Below are positions 8,438-15,144 of a DNA stretch of 27,863 nucleotides, one piece after another. Below the pieces are notes generated by a model that was given only the letters and a program-made list of their open reading frames with translations, ran no database searches and was not told the origin of the DNA. The translations under genes were made by a program, and so were the position numbers. Every line of letters begins with the position of its first letter. Within the stretch, counting starts at the first letter, position 1. The DNA is taken from contig JBJHCA010000043.1 of NCBI GenBank assembly GCA_050485785.1, positions 1-27,863 on the forward strand, in the 5' to 3' direction. Source of the DNA: JBJHCA01 sp050485785 (GTDB lineage: Bacteria > Bacteroidota > Bacteroidia > Chitinophagales > Saprospiraceae).

Positions 8438-9188
8438 GAGCAAGATTGTTTGTAATAAGATCCGCCAGCCAGGCGTCATCCGGGCCGGTATGGGTAAAGT
8501 TGTGGGTAGTAATGTCAAGCGGTTCACCGTTGTGCTGAAAAACATCCACCATGTCAATTTCCAACGCCAGTCCGGTAGTGCCATTGGCGGCAAGATTGAG
8601 ATTGACCGGTACCTCCACCGTATAATACATCAGGTCTGAACCGGTGTGGTAAGTCGGATAAATGTCAACGTTGGACGACCCCTCAGTGGCAACCTGTGCC
8701 TCGAGTACTACAAAAATATAGGTTTCGCGCCAGGGCCAGTAATTTCCCATATATCCCAACGGGTGATCCATGGGATACTGAGCCGGGTTGGTAGCGTTAA
8801 GTTCGGCAGTAAGGCCAATACCAAACCGGAGTGTATGATAGGTTCCGGGGTCAATATCGGTGAAAACCAGTTGCTCTCCCACCTGAGTCCCGGCTTCATC
8901 AGCGTGATTATTGCGAAAATCGAGCATAGCCACATCGGTGAGCTCAACCGTATGGGCATCCCCAATCAGGCTTACATCGCTTATGTAAAATCTGAAGTTG
9001 GTATAGCGGATAAAATTGATTCCCGGGTAGTCGTAATGATTAAACATGACCAGTGGCTGATCCTGATGGAGTGCAAAGAAACTGAGCTCCAGCGTGGATG
9101 CTGGCTGATCATCGTCATCGCGGCCGCAGGCATTAAAAATGGCCATGGTCAAGACAAACAGCAATAAAAGAGTCGGTGTGGATTTCAT
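8412..9188 (-). CDS. MbnP-like copper-binding lipoprotein (YWxW motif present)
   Basis: A 258-residue secreted beta-rich protein with a lipoprotein signal ending FNAC (Cys21). It fits the MbnP-like family: FRFYISDVSL (65-74), a FTDIDPGTYHTLRFGIG segment, HPLGYMGNYWPW (142-153) and YIFVVLE. Family members carry YWxW before YIF..LE; in methanotroph MbnP a Trp is converted by the di-heme enzyme MbnH to kynurenine and contributes to Cu binding. Trp151 and Trp153 are therefore candidate targets here. Start: the Met before KSTPTLLLLFV is the only one giving a normal signal peptide; the 20 codons upstream overlap the end of the preceding gene. Directly followed, with overlap, by a di-heme MauG-like gene, the same pairing as mbnP-mbnH. 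Family call comes from remembered motifs. Confidence 0.75.
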   Translation of the reverse strand: MKSTPTLLLLFVLTMAIFNACGRDDDDQPASTLELSFFALHQDQPLVMFNHYDYPGINFIRYTNFRFYISDVSLIGDAHTVELTDVAMLDFRNNHADEAGTQVGEQLVFTDIDPGTYHTLRFGIGLTAELNATNPAQYPMDHPLGYMGNYWPWRETYIFVVLEAQVATEGSSNVDIYPTYHTGSDLMYYTVEVPVNLNLAANGTTGLALEIDMVDVFQHNGEPLDITTHNFTHTGPDDAWLADLITNNLAHAIRIKEQ

Positions 9189-9222
9189 GTTAAGTGAGTC
9201 AATTAATGCCTTAACCTGAATT

Positions 9223-10044
9223 TCATGGAATATGTTGATAAACAGCACCCGGTAAATTTTCAGTCAGCTTTGCACCCAGGTTTGTCAGGGACATTCCCTG
9301 AATAAACACGCCGTCAAACAATGCAGTCAAGTCTAATACTAAAGGAATATCAAAGTTACTGTTGCGCGGCACATCATAATCAAGAGGAATGTTCAGTATG
9401 GAAAAGGAATATACGGGAATGAGAATTTCAAGCCCCGTATTGTCTTCCGGGTTAAAGCTTATTCTTAAACGCAGCATGGCATATCCAATGTCCGTTGCCA
9501 GGAACATTGATGGCGACCTGACAAGCGGGTGAGTGGCAGAAAACTCAAGTGGGTTAGAGCGATTCCAGACTGGACTGATCCCGGTTCTGAAACTCAGCCT
9601 TTCTGCCTTGCCCTTCATTCGTACAGATCCCATGGTGGAAAACTGAGAGCCTAGGGTAAACCTGAAAACATCGTCAACAAGCCGGTGTGAAGACGTATCA
9701 GACAGATCGGTTATGGTGATCAGATCCAGAACTCCAATTCCTTCATCGTTTTCAGGGTATAGATTGACCTCGCTGAATAATATATCCAGCTCGCGAAGGT
9801 AAAAGGACTGCCCAGCTGCATCTGCTATGGGAATGGAATCTGCAAAAGTCGAATCAAGAAGTTTTGGGAACCACTGAATTCGCATAGTTGCGTAAGTACA
9901 GCAACACGAAACGGTAGCTGAGGCCCTGAAATTGATAGCCAAAGGATCGAGGCAGGCTTCCTCTTGTTCGTTACAGCTGTTGAAACTTGCAATAAACAAG
10001 ATTGATATGAATAAAATTTCAAGATATCCGAAACTGGTTTTCAT
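9223..10044 (-). CDS. Divergent MbnP-like lipoprotein without the YWxW motif
   Basis: A 273-residue lipoprotein (signal ending FNSC, Cys24). After the anchor it has a Cys-rich insert, CLDPLAINF followed by SCCCTY (residues 31-51), resembling the short cTDPxAxNYxPxA...C segments found in many secreted Bacteroidota proteins. The rest resembles its neighbour: YLRELDILFSEVNLY (83-96) matches the FRFYISDVSL strand pair, and THPL (171-174) precedes GYAMLRLRISF in the place of HPL...YIFVVLE. The intervening YWxW Trp pair is absent (SMFLATDI instead). It is first of the four-gene run, 34 bases ahead of the next start. The ATG at 10044 gives a clean signal peptide; the 17 upstream codons do not. MbnP-like assignment is by position and partial motif similarity, so less certain. 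Confidence 0.6.
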   Translation of the reverse strand: MKTSFGYLEILFISILFIASFNSCNEQEEACLDPLAINFRASATVSCCCTYATMRIQWFPKLLDSTFADSIPIADAAGQSFYLRELDILFSEVNLYPENDEGIGVLDLITITDLSDTSSHRLVDDVFRFTLGSQFSTMGSVRMKGKAERLSFRTGISPVWNRSNPLEFSATHPLVRSPSMFLATDIGYAMLRLRISFNPEDNTGLEILIPVYSFSILNIPLDYDVPRNSNFDIPLVLDLTALFDGVFIQGMSLTNLGAKLTENLPGAVYQHIP

Positions 10045-10118
10045 GAAACCTGCATTAAAGTTATCATTGATGTGAAATCGGCACAGTTTTTGCAAGGTTA
10101 TGCGTACAGATTAAGTCT

Positions 10119-10256
10119 ATGGAAAACCAGCAACGGAAAGCGAACGATTTTAGAATAACTGCCATTATCCTGGTACTCGCCTTTTTACTGCATCTCGCAT
10201 TGATTTTTTTGATTTATTACTCAGATAATCAACAAAGTTTCCAGGTTTTCTCCTGA
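10119..10256 (+). CDS. Small single-pass membrane protein, 45 residues
   Basis: Short open frame beginning MENQQRKAND, then one long hydrophobic segment, FRITAIILVLAF through LIFLIYY (about 11-33), and a polar tail ending QSFQVFS. The layout (charged N-terminus, one transmembrane helix, short polar tail) is that of a real small membrane protein and unlikely for a chance frame. It lies between the divergent starts of the MbnP-like operon and the 3' end of the kinase gene on the opposite strand, so it is divergently oriented from the MbnP/di-heme operon by about 75 bases. I do not recognise a family. Confidence 0.5.
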   Translation: MENQQRKANDFRITAIILVLAFLLHLALIFLIYYSDNQQSFQVFS

Positions 10257-10297
10257 TTTCAGTTCCTTAGTTATTCCAGTAATATCAACTCTGCACT

Positions 10298-10933
10298 TTA
10301 GCCCTGGAACAGTCCGTGAATTTCTGCATTCACCAAATTCACTACATGGCCGAAATCTTCTTGTTTTCTGATGAAGTCTAAATCATCTACATTGATAATC
10401 AGGAGTTTGCCTGCCTGATAACCCTGGATCCACGCTTCGTACCTGGCATTGAGTCTCTTCAGGTAATCAAGGCTCATACTGCCTTCGTATTCTCTACCTC
10501 TGCTGCTGATATGTCTAACGAGAGTCGGGATACCTGCCTTGAGATAGATGAGAAGGTCCGGAGGCCTCACCTGTGATGACATAAGCTCGAACAAGGTGAG
10601 GTAATTCTCGAAATCGCGGGTTGACATCAGGCCCATTTCATGGAGATTGGGTGCAAATATATGGGCATCTTCATAAATGGTTCTGTCCTGTATTACGGTA
10701 TTTTCTCCTTGCTGAATGCGAAGAATCTGCCGGTACCGGCTATTGAGGAAATAAATTTGCAGATTGAAAGCCCAGCGTTTCATGTCGTTGTAGAAATCGC
10801 GCAAATAAGGGTTGTTTTCGGTGTCCTCGTAGTGGACTTTCCAGTCAAAGTGCTGAGCCAGGCGTTCTGCCAGTGAAGTTTTTCCGGCACCGATATTTCC
10901 GGCAACGGCAACGTGTTTAATGGATGGATTCAT
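10298..10933 (-). CDS. Deoxynucleoside kinase (dNK/dGK-dAK family)
   Basis: A 211-residue cytoplasmic kinase that phosphorylates deoxynucleosides to monophosphates for salvage. Walker A GNIGAGKT (12-19), the DRTIYED motif (83-89, the DRS-type motif carrying catalytic and substrate-binding residues), and an Arg-rich lid near RHISSRGREYEGSMSLDYL. Length and motif order match bacterial deoxyadenosine/deoxyguanosine kinases and the human-type dNK family; the preferred base cannot be read from sequence. A TACCTTCG sequence 30 bases upstream (10963-10970) is a near match to the -7 element. It is monocistronic, divergent from the ABC ATPase gene with 191 bases between. Confidence 0.88.
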   Translation of the reverse strand: MNPSIKHVAVAGNIGAGKTSLAERLAQHFDWKVHYEDTENNPYLRDFYNDMKRWAFNLQIYFLNSRYRQILRIQQGENTVIQDRTIYEDAHIFAPNLHEMGLMSTRDFENYLTLFELMSSQVRPPDLLIYLKAGIPTLVRHISSRGREYEGSMSLDYLKRLNARYEAWIQGYQAGKLLIINVDDLDFIRKQEDFGHVVNLVNAEIHGLFQG

Positions 10934-10962
10934 GAAACAAACTCATTCAATGCGATAAAATA

Positions 10963-10970
10963 CGAAGGTA
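10963..10970 (-). promoter_or_regulatory. Possible -7 promoter element of the deoxynucleoside kinase gene
   Basis: TACCTTCG, one mismatch from the Bacteroidota -7 element TAnnTTTG, 29 bases before the kinase ATG. No TTTG is seen at the -33 distance. The identical octamer occurs on the minus strand at 19410-19417, before the glycosyltransferase gene. Confidence 0.3.
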
Positions 10971-11124
10971 CAATCTGCCCGTGGTATTCCATAATGGATT
11001 TTCTGCCGTTGTCAGCTAACATTTCATCGAACAAATCAATGCTGCCCTGATAAAATTACTAATTTGGCACTGTGAATGATACCTGATGAGCCGGGTATAT
11101 AGCTGTAAACTAAAATATTAATCA

Positions 11125-11874
11125 ATGGCTGCAGCCATACCGATACATACAGAGAACGTGATTGACATCCGAGGTATAAGCAAGGTTTATATCATGGGGC
11201 TTGCCAAAGTTTTCGCATTACGCGATATTTCACTGGAGATTCAACACAATGAATATGTTGCACTGATGGGTCCATCAGGTTCGGGAAAATCAACCCTGAT
11301 GAATCTGCTTGGATGCCTTGACACACCTACCACAGGGACATATTTGCTAAACGGCCACAATGTAAGTAACATGACGGATACAGAACTGGCAGGAATAAGG
11401 AACAAAATGATCGGATTTGTTTTCCAAACCTTCAACCTTTTACCCCGGTTATCAGCTATTGATAATGTGGCATTGCCATTGGTTTATGCTGGAACAGGAT
11501 CAAAAACCCGCAGGAAAAAGGCCATGGAGGTGCTGGAAATGGTAGGGCTTGCCGATCGTGGCCATCATAAGCCCAATGAATTGTCAGGAGGTCAGCGTCA
11601 GCGGGTAGCCATAGCCCGGGCCTTGGTTAATGACCCGGCCATTATATTGGCTGATGAACCAACGGGAAATCTCGACACCAAGACGTCACTGGAAATTATG
11701 TCTATTTTTGAAAAGATCCACGATGCCGGAAATACCGTGATTGTAGTAACTCATGAGCCGGATATTGCAGAATATGCACACAGAATAGTACGACTCAGGG
11801 ATGGGTTGGTGGAAACAGACAGCCCTAATCCTCATCCAATCCGAACTAATCAGCTACCGGAGGTGTCCGGATAA
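11125..11874 (+). CDS. ABC transporter ATP-binding protein, MacB/LolD type, without adjacent permease
   Basis: A 249-residue ABC ATPase of the lipoprotein-release/MacB/FtsE-like subfamily: Walker A GPSGSGKST (49-57), Q-loop Gln101 in FVFQTFNLLP, signature LSGGQ (153-157), Walker B IILADEPTGNLD (173-184), switch His210. The early LLGCLDTPTTGTY segment is typical of the LolD/MacB group. It would power an FtsX-like permease, but none is encoded next to it; the next gene, 13 bases on, is a cobalamin adenosyltransferase. The permease presumably lies elsewhere. Residues after about 230 (SPNPHPIRTNQLPEVSG) are a short polar tail. It begins a likely four-gene plus-strand run ending at the terminator at 13715-13746. 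Confidence 0.9.
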   Translation: MAAAIPIHTENVIDIRGISKVYIMGLAKVFALRDISLEIQHNEYVALMGPSGSGKSTLMNLLGCLDTPTTGTYLLNGHNVSNMTDTELAGIRNKMIGFVFQTFNLLPRLSAIDNVALPLVYAGTGSKTRRKKAMEVLEMVGLADRGHHKPNELSGGQRQRVAIARALVNDPAIILADEPTGNLDTKTSLEIMSIFEKIHDAGNTVIVVTHEPDIAEYAHRIVRLRDGLVETDSPNPHPIRTNQLPEVSG

Positions 11875-11887
11875 AACATCACAACCC

Positions 11888-12451
11888 ATGGCCGGAAAAA
11901 TATACACAAAAACGGGAGACCGGGGGAGTACTGCGCTTTTTGGCGGAACGCGGTTGCCCAAACATCACATGCGCATTGAAGCTTACGGAACGGTGGATGA
12001 ACTGAACAGCTGGGCAGGCATGGTCAGAGATCAGTCCGATGATGAAACTGTGAGAGAACAACTGACGGATATTCAGCATCAGTTATTCGTAACTGGTTCC
12101 CTGCTGGCTTCAGGCGAAGAGCCGGGACCTTATATTCCGGGGCTTGAAGAAGATTCCGTAAGGAATCTGGAACAGTGGATGGATAACATGGAAAAAAAGC
12201 TGGCCCCATTGAAGAATTTCATCCTGCCCGGAGGCCATCCTCATATCTCAGCCATTCATATTACCCGCTGTGTTTGCAGGCGGGCGGAGAGGCGGCTGAC
12301 TGCACTGGCTGAAAATGAGAAAGTTGACTCAATTCTGATCGTTTACCTTAACCGGCTTTCGGATTACTTTTTTATGCTGGCCCGGTACGAAGCCATTCGC
12401 AAGGGAGTTGATGAAATACCATGGATAGCAGAACGTGGGAGGAAACGTTAA
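11888..12451 (+). CDS. Cob(I)alamin adenosyltransferase, PduO type
   Basis: A 187-residue enzyme that transfers adenosyl from ATP to cob(I)alamin, making adenosylcobalamin. The N-terminal motif KIYTKTGDRGSTALFGG and the AYGTVDELNSWAG segment are the PduO-type ATP and cobalamin sites; near the C-terminus are CRRAERRL and YLNRLSDYFFMLAR. I chose the ATG at 11888 because the family begins MxxKIYTKTGD; the frame is open further upstream only as an overlap with the ABC gene. It sits 13 bases after the ABC ATPase and 53 before the thioredoxin-like gene. A B12-domain regulator lies about 1.3 kb downstream on the other strand. Function is confidently assigned. Confidence 0.93.
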   Translation: MAGKIYTKTGDRGSTALFGGTRLPKHHMRIEAYGTVDELNSWAGMVRDQSDDETVREQLTDIQHQLFVTGSLLASGEEPGPYIPGLEEDSVRNLEQWMDNMEKKLAPLKNFILPGGHPHISAIHITRCVCRRAERRLTALAENEKVDSILIVYLNRLSDYFFMLARYEAIRKGVDEIPWIAERGRKR

Positions 12452-12504
12452 AAATAGTTAACACTTTAAACTATTGTTGGTACGCTAATGTTTCAGGCAT
12501 TATT

Positions 12505-13023
12505 ATGAAGCTCCTTTCTTCCTTTTTATTGATTACTCTTTTACTTATTGCAGCTCTTCCCGAGACATATGGTACCGGGTCGATACCGTCATCCGATCAG
12601 GACCCCGGGGAGATACCCATCCTCAATTTTGAAGAGTTTAAGTCGTATCTCAATAAAACGGATGATCAACTTTATATCATCAATTTTTGGGCCACTTGGT
12701 GCGCACCCTGCGTAGCTGAATTACCCTATTTTGAGCGCATCAGGGAGGAATTTTCTGACCGCGGTGTGAAGGTAATCCTGGTGAGTCTGGATTTTCCTCG
12801 TCAATATGAAAGCAGGCTTGTACCCTTTGTCAAGGATTTTCCGCTACATTCGGAAGTGCTTATGCTCAATGATCCGGATGCGAACAGCTGGATACCCCGG
12901 GTTTCTGAAAGATGGACAGGCTCTATTCCGGCCACGCTGGTTTACAAAAGCGACCAACGACAGTTTTATGAAAAGCAGCTAACCTATGAGGAGTTGCTCA
13001 GTATAATTGAATCCTTTTTTTAA
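12505..13023 (+). CDS. Secreted TlpA-like thiol-disulfide oxidoreductase
   Basis: A 172-residue protein with an N-terminal signal peptide (hydrophobic residues about 4-18) and a thioredoxin domain with the active site WCAPC (Cys66, Cys69) in NFWATWCAPCVAELP. This is the TlpA/ResA-like form: a short strand-helix pair before the active site, and a cis-Pro region SIPATLVY. Expected to reduce or exchange disulfides in the periplasm, for example in cytochrome c maturation. I placed the start at the ATG directly before the signal peptide; 28 upstream codons in the same frame overlap the end of the adenosyltransferase and are not typical. It is followed 16 bases later by a second thioredoxin-fold gene. 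Confidence 0.87.
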   Translation: MKLLSSFLLITLLLIAALPETYGTGSIPSSDQDPGEIPILNFEEFKSYLNKTDDQLYIINFWATWCAPCVAELPYFERIREEFSDRGVKVILVSLDFPRQYESRLVPFVKDFPLHSEVLMLNDPDANSWIPRVSERWTGSIPATLVYKSDQRQFYEKQLTYEELLSIIESFF

Positions 13024-13039
13024 TCAAACTTGAAAACAA

Positions 13040-13684
13040 ATGAAATCAGTTACATTTCTCGCATTGTTCAGTTTTATTGCTGTCCACATGGCCGCAATCA
13101 ATCCACCGGTATCCAAAACATCTTCGGAAGAGCCCACAAGTGGTTATAAGGTTGGTGATATTGCCGAAGATTTCAGGCTAAAGAATGTTGATGGAAGCTA
13201 TGTTTCCATGAGCGATTATGAAGATGCCAAAGGCTTTATCATCATTTTTTCCTGCAACCATTGTCCCTATGTGGTAGCATACGAAGATCGGATGATTGAC
13301 CTGAACAATCGCATGACGAAACTGGGTTATCCGGTAATTGCCATTAATCCCAATGACCCTGAAGTACAGCCGGCCGACAGCCCTGAGGCCATGAAAGTAC
13401 GAGCCCGTGAAAAAGGCTTTACATTCCCTTATTTGTTTGATGAGGGGCAGAAAGTGTATCCAAAGTTTGGCGCAACACGCACGCCCCATGTTTATTTGCT
13501 CAACCATACCAATGAAGGATTGCGCGTTGAATACATCGGAGCTATTGATGACAATTACCAGGATGCCACAGCTGTACAAACCCGTTATGTGGAGGACGCC
13601 GTGAAAGCACTGCTCAGCGGAAACGAACCTCCGGTAACTTACACAAGAGCTATTGGTTGCACCATTAAGACAAAAAGAAAGTAG
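13040..13684 (+). CDS. Secreted thioredoxin/peroxiredoxin-fold protein with CNHC motif
   Basis: A 214-residue protein with a signal peptide (1-19), then a redoxin domain: KVGDIAEDFRLKNVDGSYVSMSDY is the AhpC/TSA-like N-terminal part and IIIFSCNHCPYVVAYEDRM holds the CxxC pair Cys72/Cys75. This CNHCPYV subfamily is common in Bacteroidota and is annotated as thioredoxin family; substrate unknown. ATRTPHVYLLN supplies the cis-Pro loop. A third Cys in the C-terminal AIGCTIK segment is a possible resolving residue. It is the last gene before the terminator at 13715-13746, so it probably ends the transcript that starts at the ABC ATPase or later. Confidence 0.85.
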   Translation: MKSVTFLALFSFIAVHMAAINPPVSKTSSEEPTSGYKVGDIAEDFRLKNVDGSYVSMSDYEDAKGFIIIFSCNHCPYVVAYEDRMIDLNNRMTKLGYPVIAINPNDPEVQPADSPEAMKVRAREKGFTFPYLFDEGQKVYPKFGATRTPHVYLLNHTNEGLRVEYIGAIDDNYQDATAVQTRYVEDAVKALLSGNEPPVTYTRAIGCTIKTKRK

Positions 13685-13714
13685 AATTCAGTTCTGTTTA
13701 ATATACATAACCAG

Positions 13715-13746
13715 GCCGGGCACTTTCAAGGTGTCCGGCTTTTTTT
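13715..13746 (+). terminator. Rho-independent terminator after the thioredoxin-fold gene
   Basis: Stem GCCGGGCAC pairs with GTGTCCGGC (nine pairs, one of them G-T) around a seven-base loop TTTCAAG, followed at once by seven T. It lies 30 bases after the stop codon, and is the clearest terminator in the window. Confidence 0.9.
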
Positions 13747-13781
13747 ATGGCGTATTTAAGCCGGAATATGCTGGCCAGTAA

Positions 13782-14696
13782 TCAGTCCACTTTGCCGGCA
13801 CTCTGCTGAACTGATTTTACTTCTTCCATAAATTCTATACTTGCACTGAGATCAGCCAGTGCTCTGGCATTGACCGGGAAATTGATTTCATTCACCATTA
13901 GTTGGTAGCCCGTAAGCAAAATGGTGGTATCCGGAAATGCCGATGCCAGCCTTTCAATGTATTTCTGCGGAGGCTCTAGTGTGAAACTTTCTGAAAGTAT
14001 GGTGTAAATGTACCCTGCATGGTGGACTTTTTGCACGGCAGCCAGTTCCTGTACCGATATATCCTGCCCAAGATAAATGGGATGGAACCCTCTTTTTTTG
14101 AGCAGAAAGTGAATAAAGAGTAAAAGAAGTTCCTGGTTTTCTCCTTCAGGCAGAAACAGGATGAATTTCGCGATACCTTTGCCATAGGGTACCGGCAGGT
14201 CATCGATAGCAGCAATCAGTTTCTGCCTGATGATATTGAGGATGAAATGTTCCTGTGCCGGCGTTATGCTGTTGGCCATCCACATGATACTGAGCTTATT
14301 CAAAAAAGGCAGGATCAGCTCGATCATGGTTTGTTCAAATCCATGTTGCCGGATATTGGTGCGAAGGATTTTATCCAGTTTGTATTCATTCAGCTCAAGC
14401 ATGGATAAGGTCAGTGTATCATGTTGAGTGGTTTCATCGGGTGGGATCTCAGAAATGCGTGCAATGCGTTCGGCAAATTCCTCGCCGGACATTTTGGCTA
14501 TCCGGGATATTTTAACGCCATTTTTATTGAGCAGCACAATATTGAGCAGCTTATTCAGATCTGCTTCGTCATAATACCGGATGTTGGAATCTGTCCGGTG
14601 CGGGGTAAGAATATGATACCTGGTCTCCCAGGCTCTAATGGTATGAGCCTTTATACCCGAGAGCTTTTCAAGGTCTGTAATAGTGTAAACCGCCAA
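13782..14696 (-). CDS. MerR-family regulator with degenerate B12-binding domain (CarH/LitR-like)
   Basis: A 304-residue transcription factor. Residues 4-70 are a MerR-type winged-helix (YTITDLEKLSGIKAHTIRAWETRY), then a helical bundle and a Rossmann-type B12-binding-like domain from about 173. The helical part has the Wx9EH signature (Trp139, Glu149, His150) that in CarH contacts the adenosyl group and forms the covalent light-induced adduct. The lower-ligand motif ExHxxG of the B12 domain, however, reads ENQELL (186-191), so the Co-binding His is Gln188 (CAG). Vitamin-B12 photosensing is therefore questionable. The start codon is TTG: an in-frame stop lies two codons upstream and no ATG fits, while the homology begins at once after it. 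No carotenoid genes are visible nearby, the usual CarH targets. Confidence 0.85.
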   Translation of the reverse strand: MAVYTITDLEKLSGIKAHTIRAWETRYHILTPHRTDSNIRYYDEADLNKLLNIVLLNKNGVKISRIAKMSGEEFAERIARISEIPPDETTQHDTLTLSMLELNEYKLDKILRTNIRQHGFEQTMIELILPFLNKLSIMWMANSITPAQEHFILNIIRQKLIAAIDDLPVPYGKGIAKFILFLPEGENQELLLLFIHFLLKKRGFHPIYLGQDISVQELAAVQKVHHAGYIYTILSESFTLEPPQKYIERLASAFPDTTILLTGYQLMVNEINFPVNARALADLSASIEFMEEVKSVQQSAGKVD

Positions 14697-15144
14697 TGAT
14701 CAAAGTTTTACGTACTCCGCTCTTCCCTGTAATCACATCTGCCGGTATGGTACAGGGATTCAAAAAGCAAACATAGCTTTCAGAAAATAGTTTGATGGGG
14801 TTGTGAAGCTGCAGACAGGCAAATGTAAAAATCATGGCTTAATACTGAAAAACAAAGCAAAACAAATTATCACATGAAGTGTACTGCCATATCAAACGGG
14901 ATCAGGATACCTCAACCTGGACTACGCTGCTGAGCGTGAAAGTAAGCTACTACCTTAAATATCCGGACCATGCTAAATTGGGCAGGGTGTACAACAAAGA
15001 GTCATCAAAAAAAATCATTCAGACGCCAAAAGAGTTTCCCAAAAAGCTTTCCTGCAAACCAAATTACCAGATGAAGAGAATGTCAAAAGTACTCATTTAA
15101 GAGATTATTGGCTATATGTACTACCTTAGCAGGAAAGTTAAACG
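14697..15144. other. Intergenic region of 448 bases without a convincing gene
   Basis: Holds the presumed promoter of the MerR-type gene on the minus strand (TATGTTTG) and that of the helical-repeat gene on the plus strand. A 73-codon GTG-initiated frame (14879-15100) is Lys-rich and resembles nothing I know; it has no clear start signal. TACTACCTTA occurs twice, near 14947 and near 15119. Nothing else is recognised. Confidence 0.5.
14768..14775 (-). promoter_or_regulatory. Possible -7 promoter element of the MerR-type regulator gene
   Basis: TATGTTTG on the minus strand, an exact match to TAnnTTTG, about 70 bases before the TTG start. No -33 TTTG at proper distance. Confidence 0.4.

Noticed and set aside
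8438..8593. Extended N-terminus of the second di-heme protein
   Set aside because: The extra 52 codons lie within the MbnP-like gene and place the lipoprotein signal far from the start; the ATG at 8437 is preferred.
8646..9167. 173-codon open frame antisense to the MbnP-like gene
   Set aside because: Shadow frame of a supported gene; no motif or signal.
12421..12504. Extended N-terminus of the TlpA-like protein
   Set aside because: Overlaps the adenosyltransferase 3' end and would bury the signal peptide.
14879..15100. 73-codon GTG-started open frame in the largest intergenic gap
   Set aside because: Lys-rich, resembles no family I know, no start signal; could be chance. Kept only as a comment on the gap.
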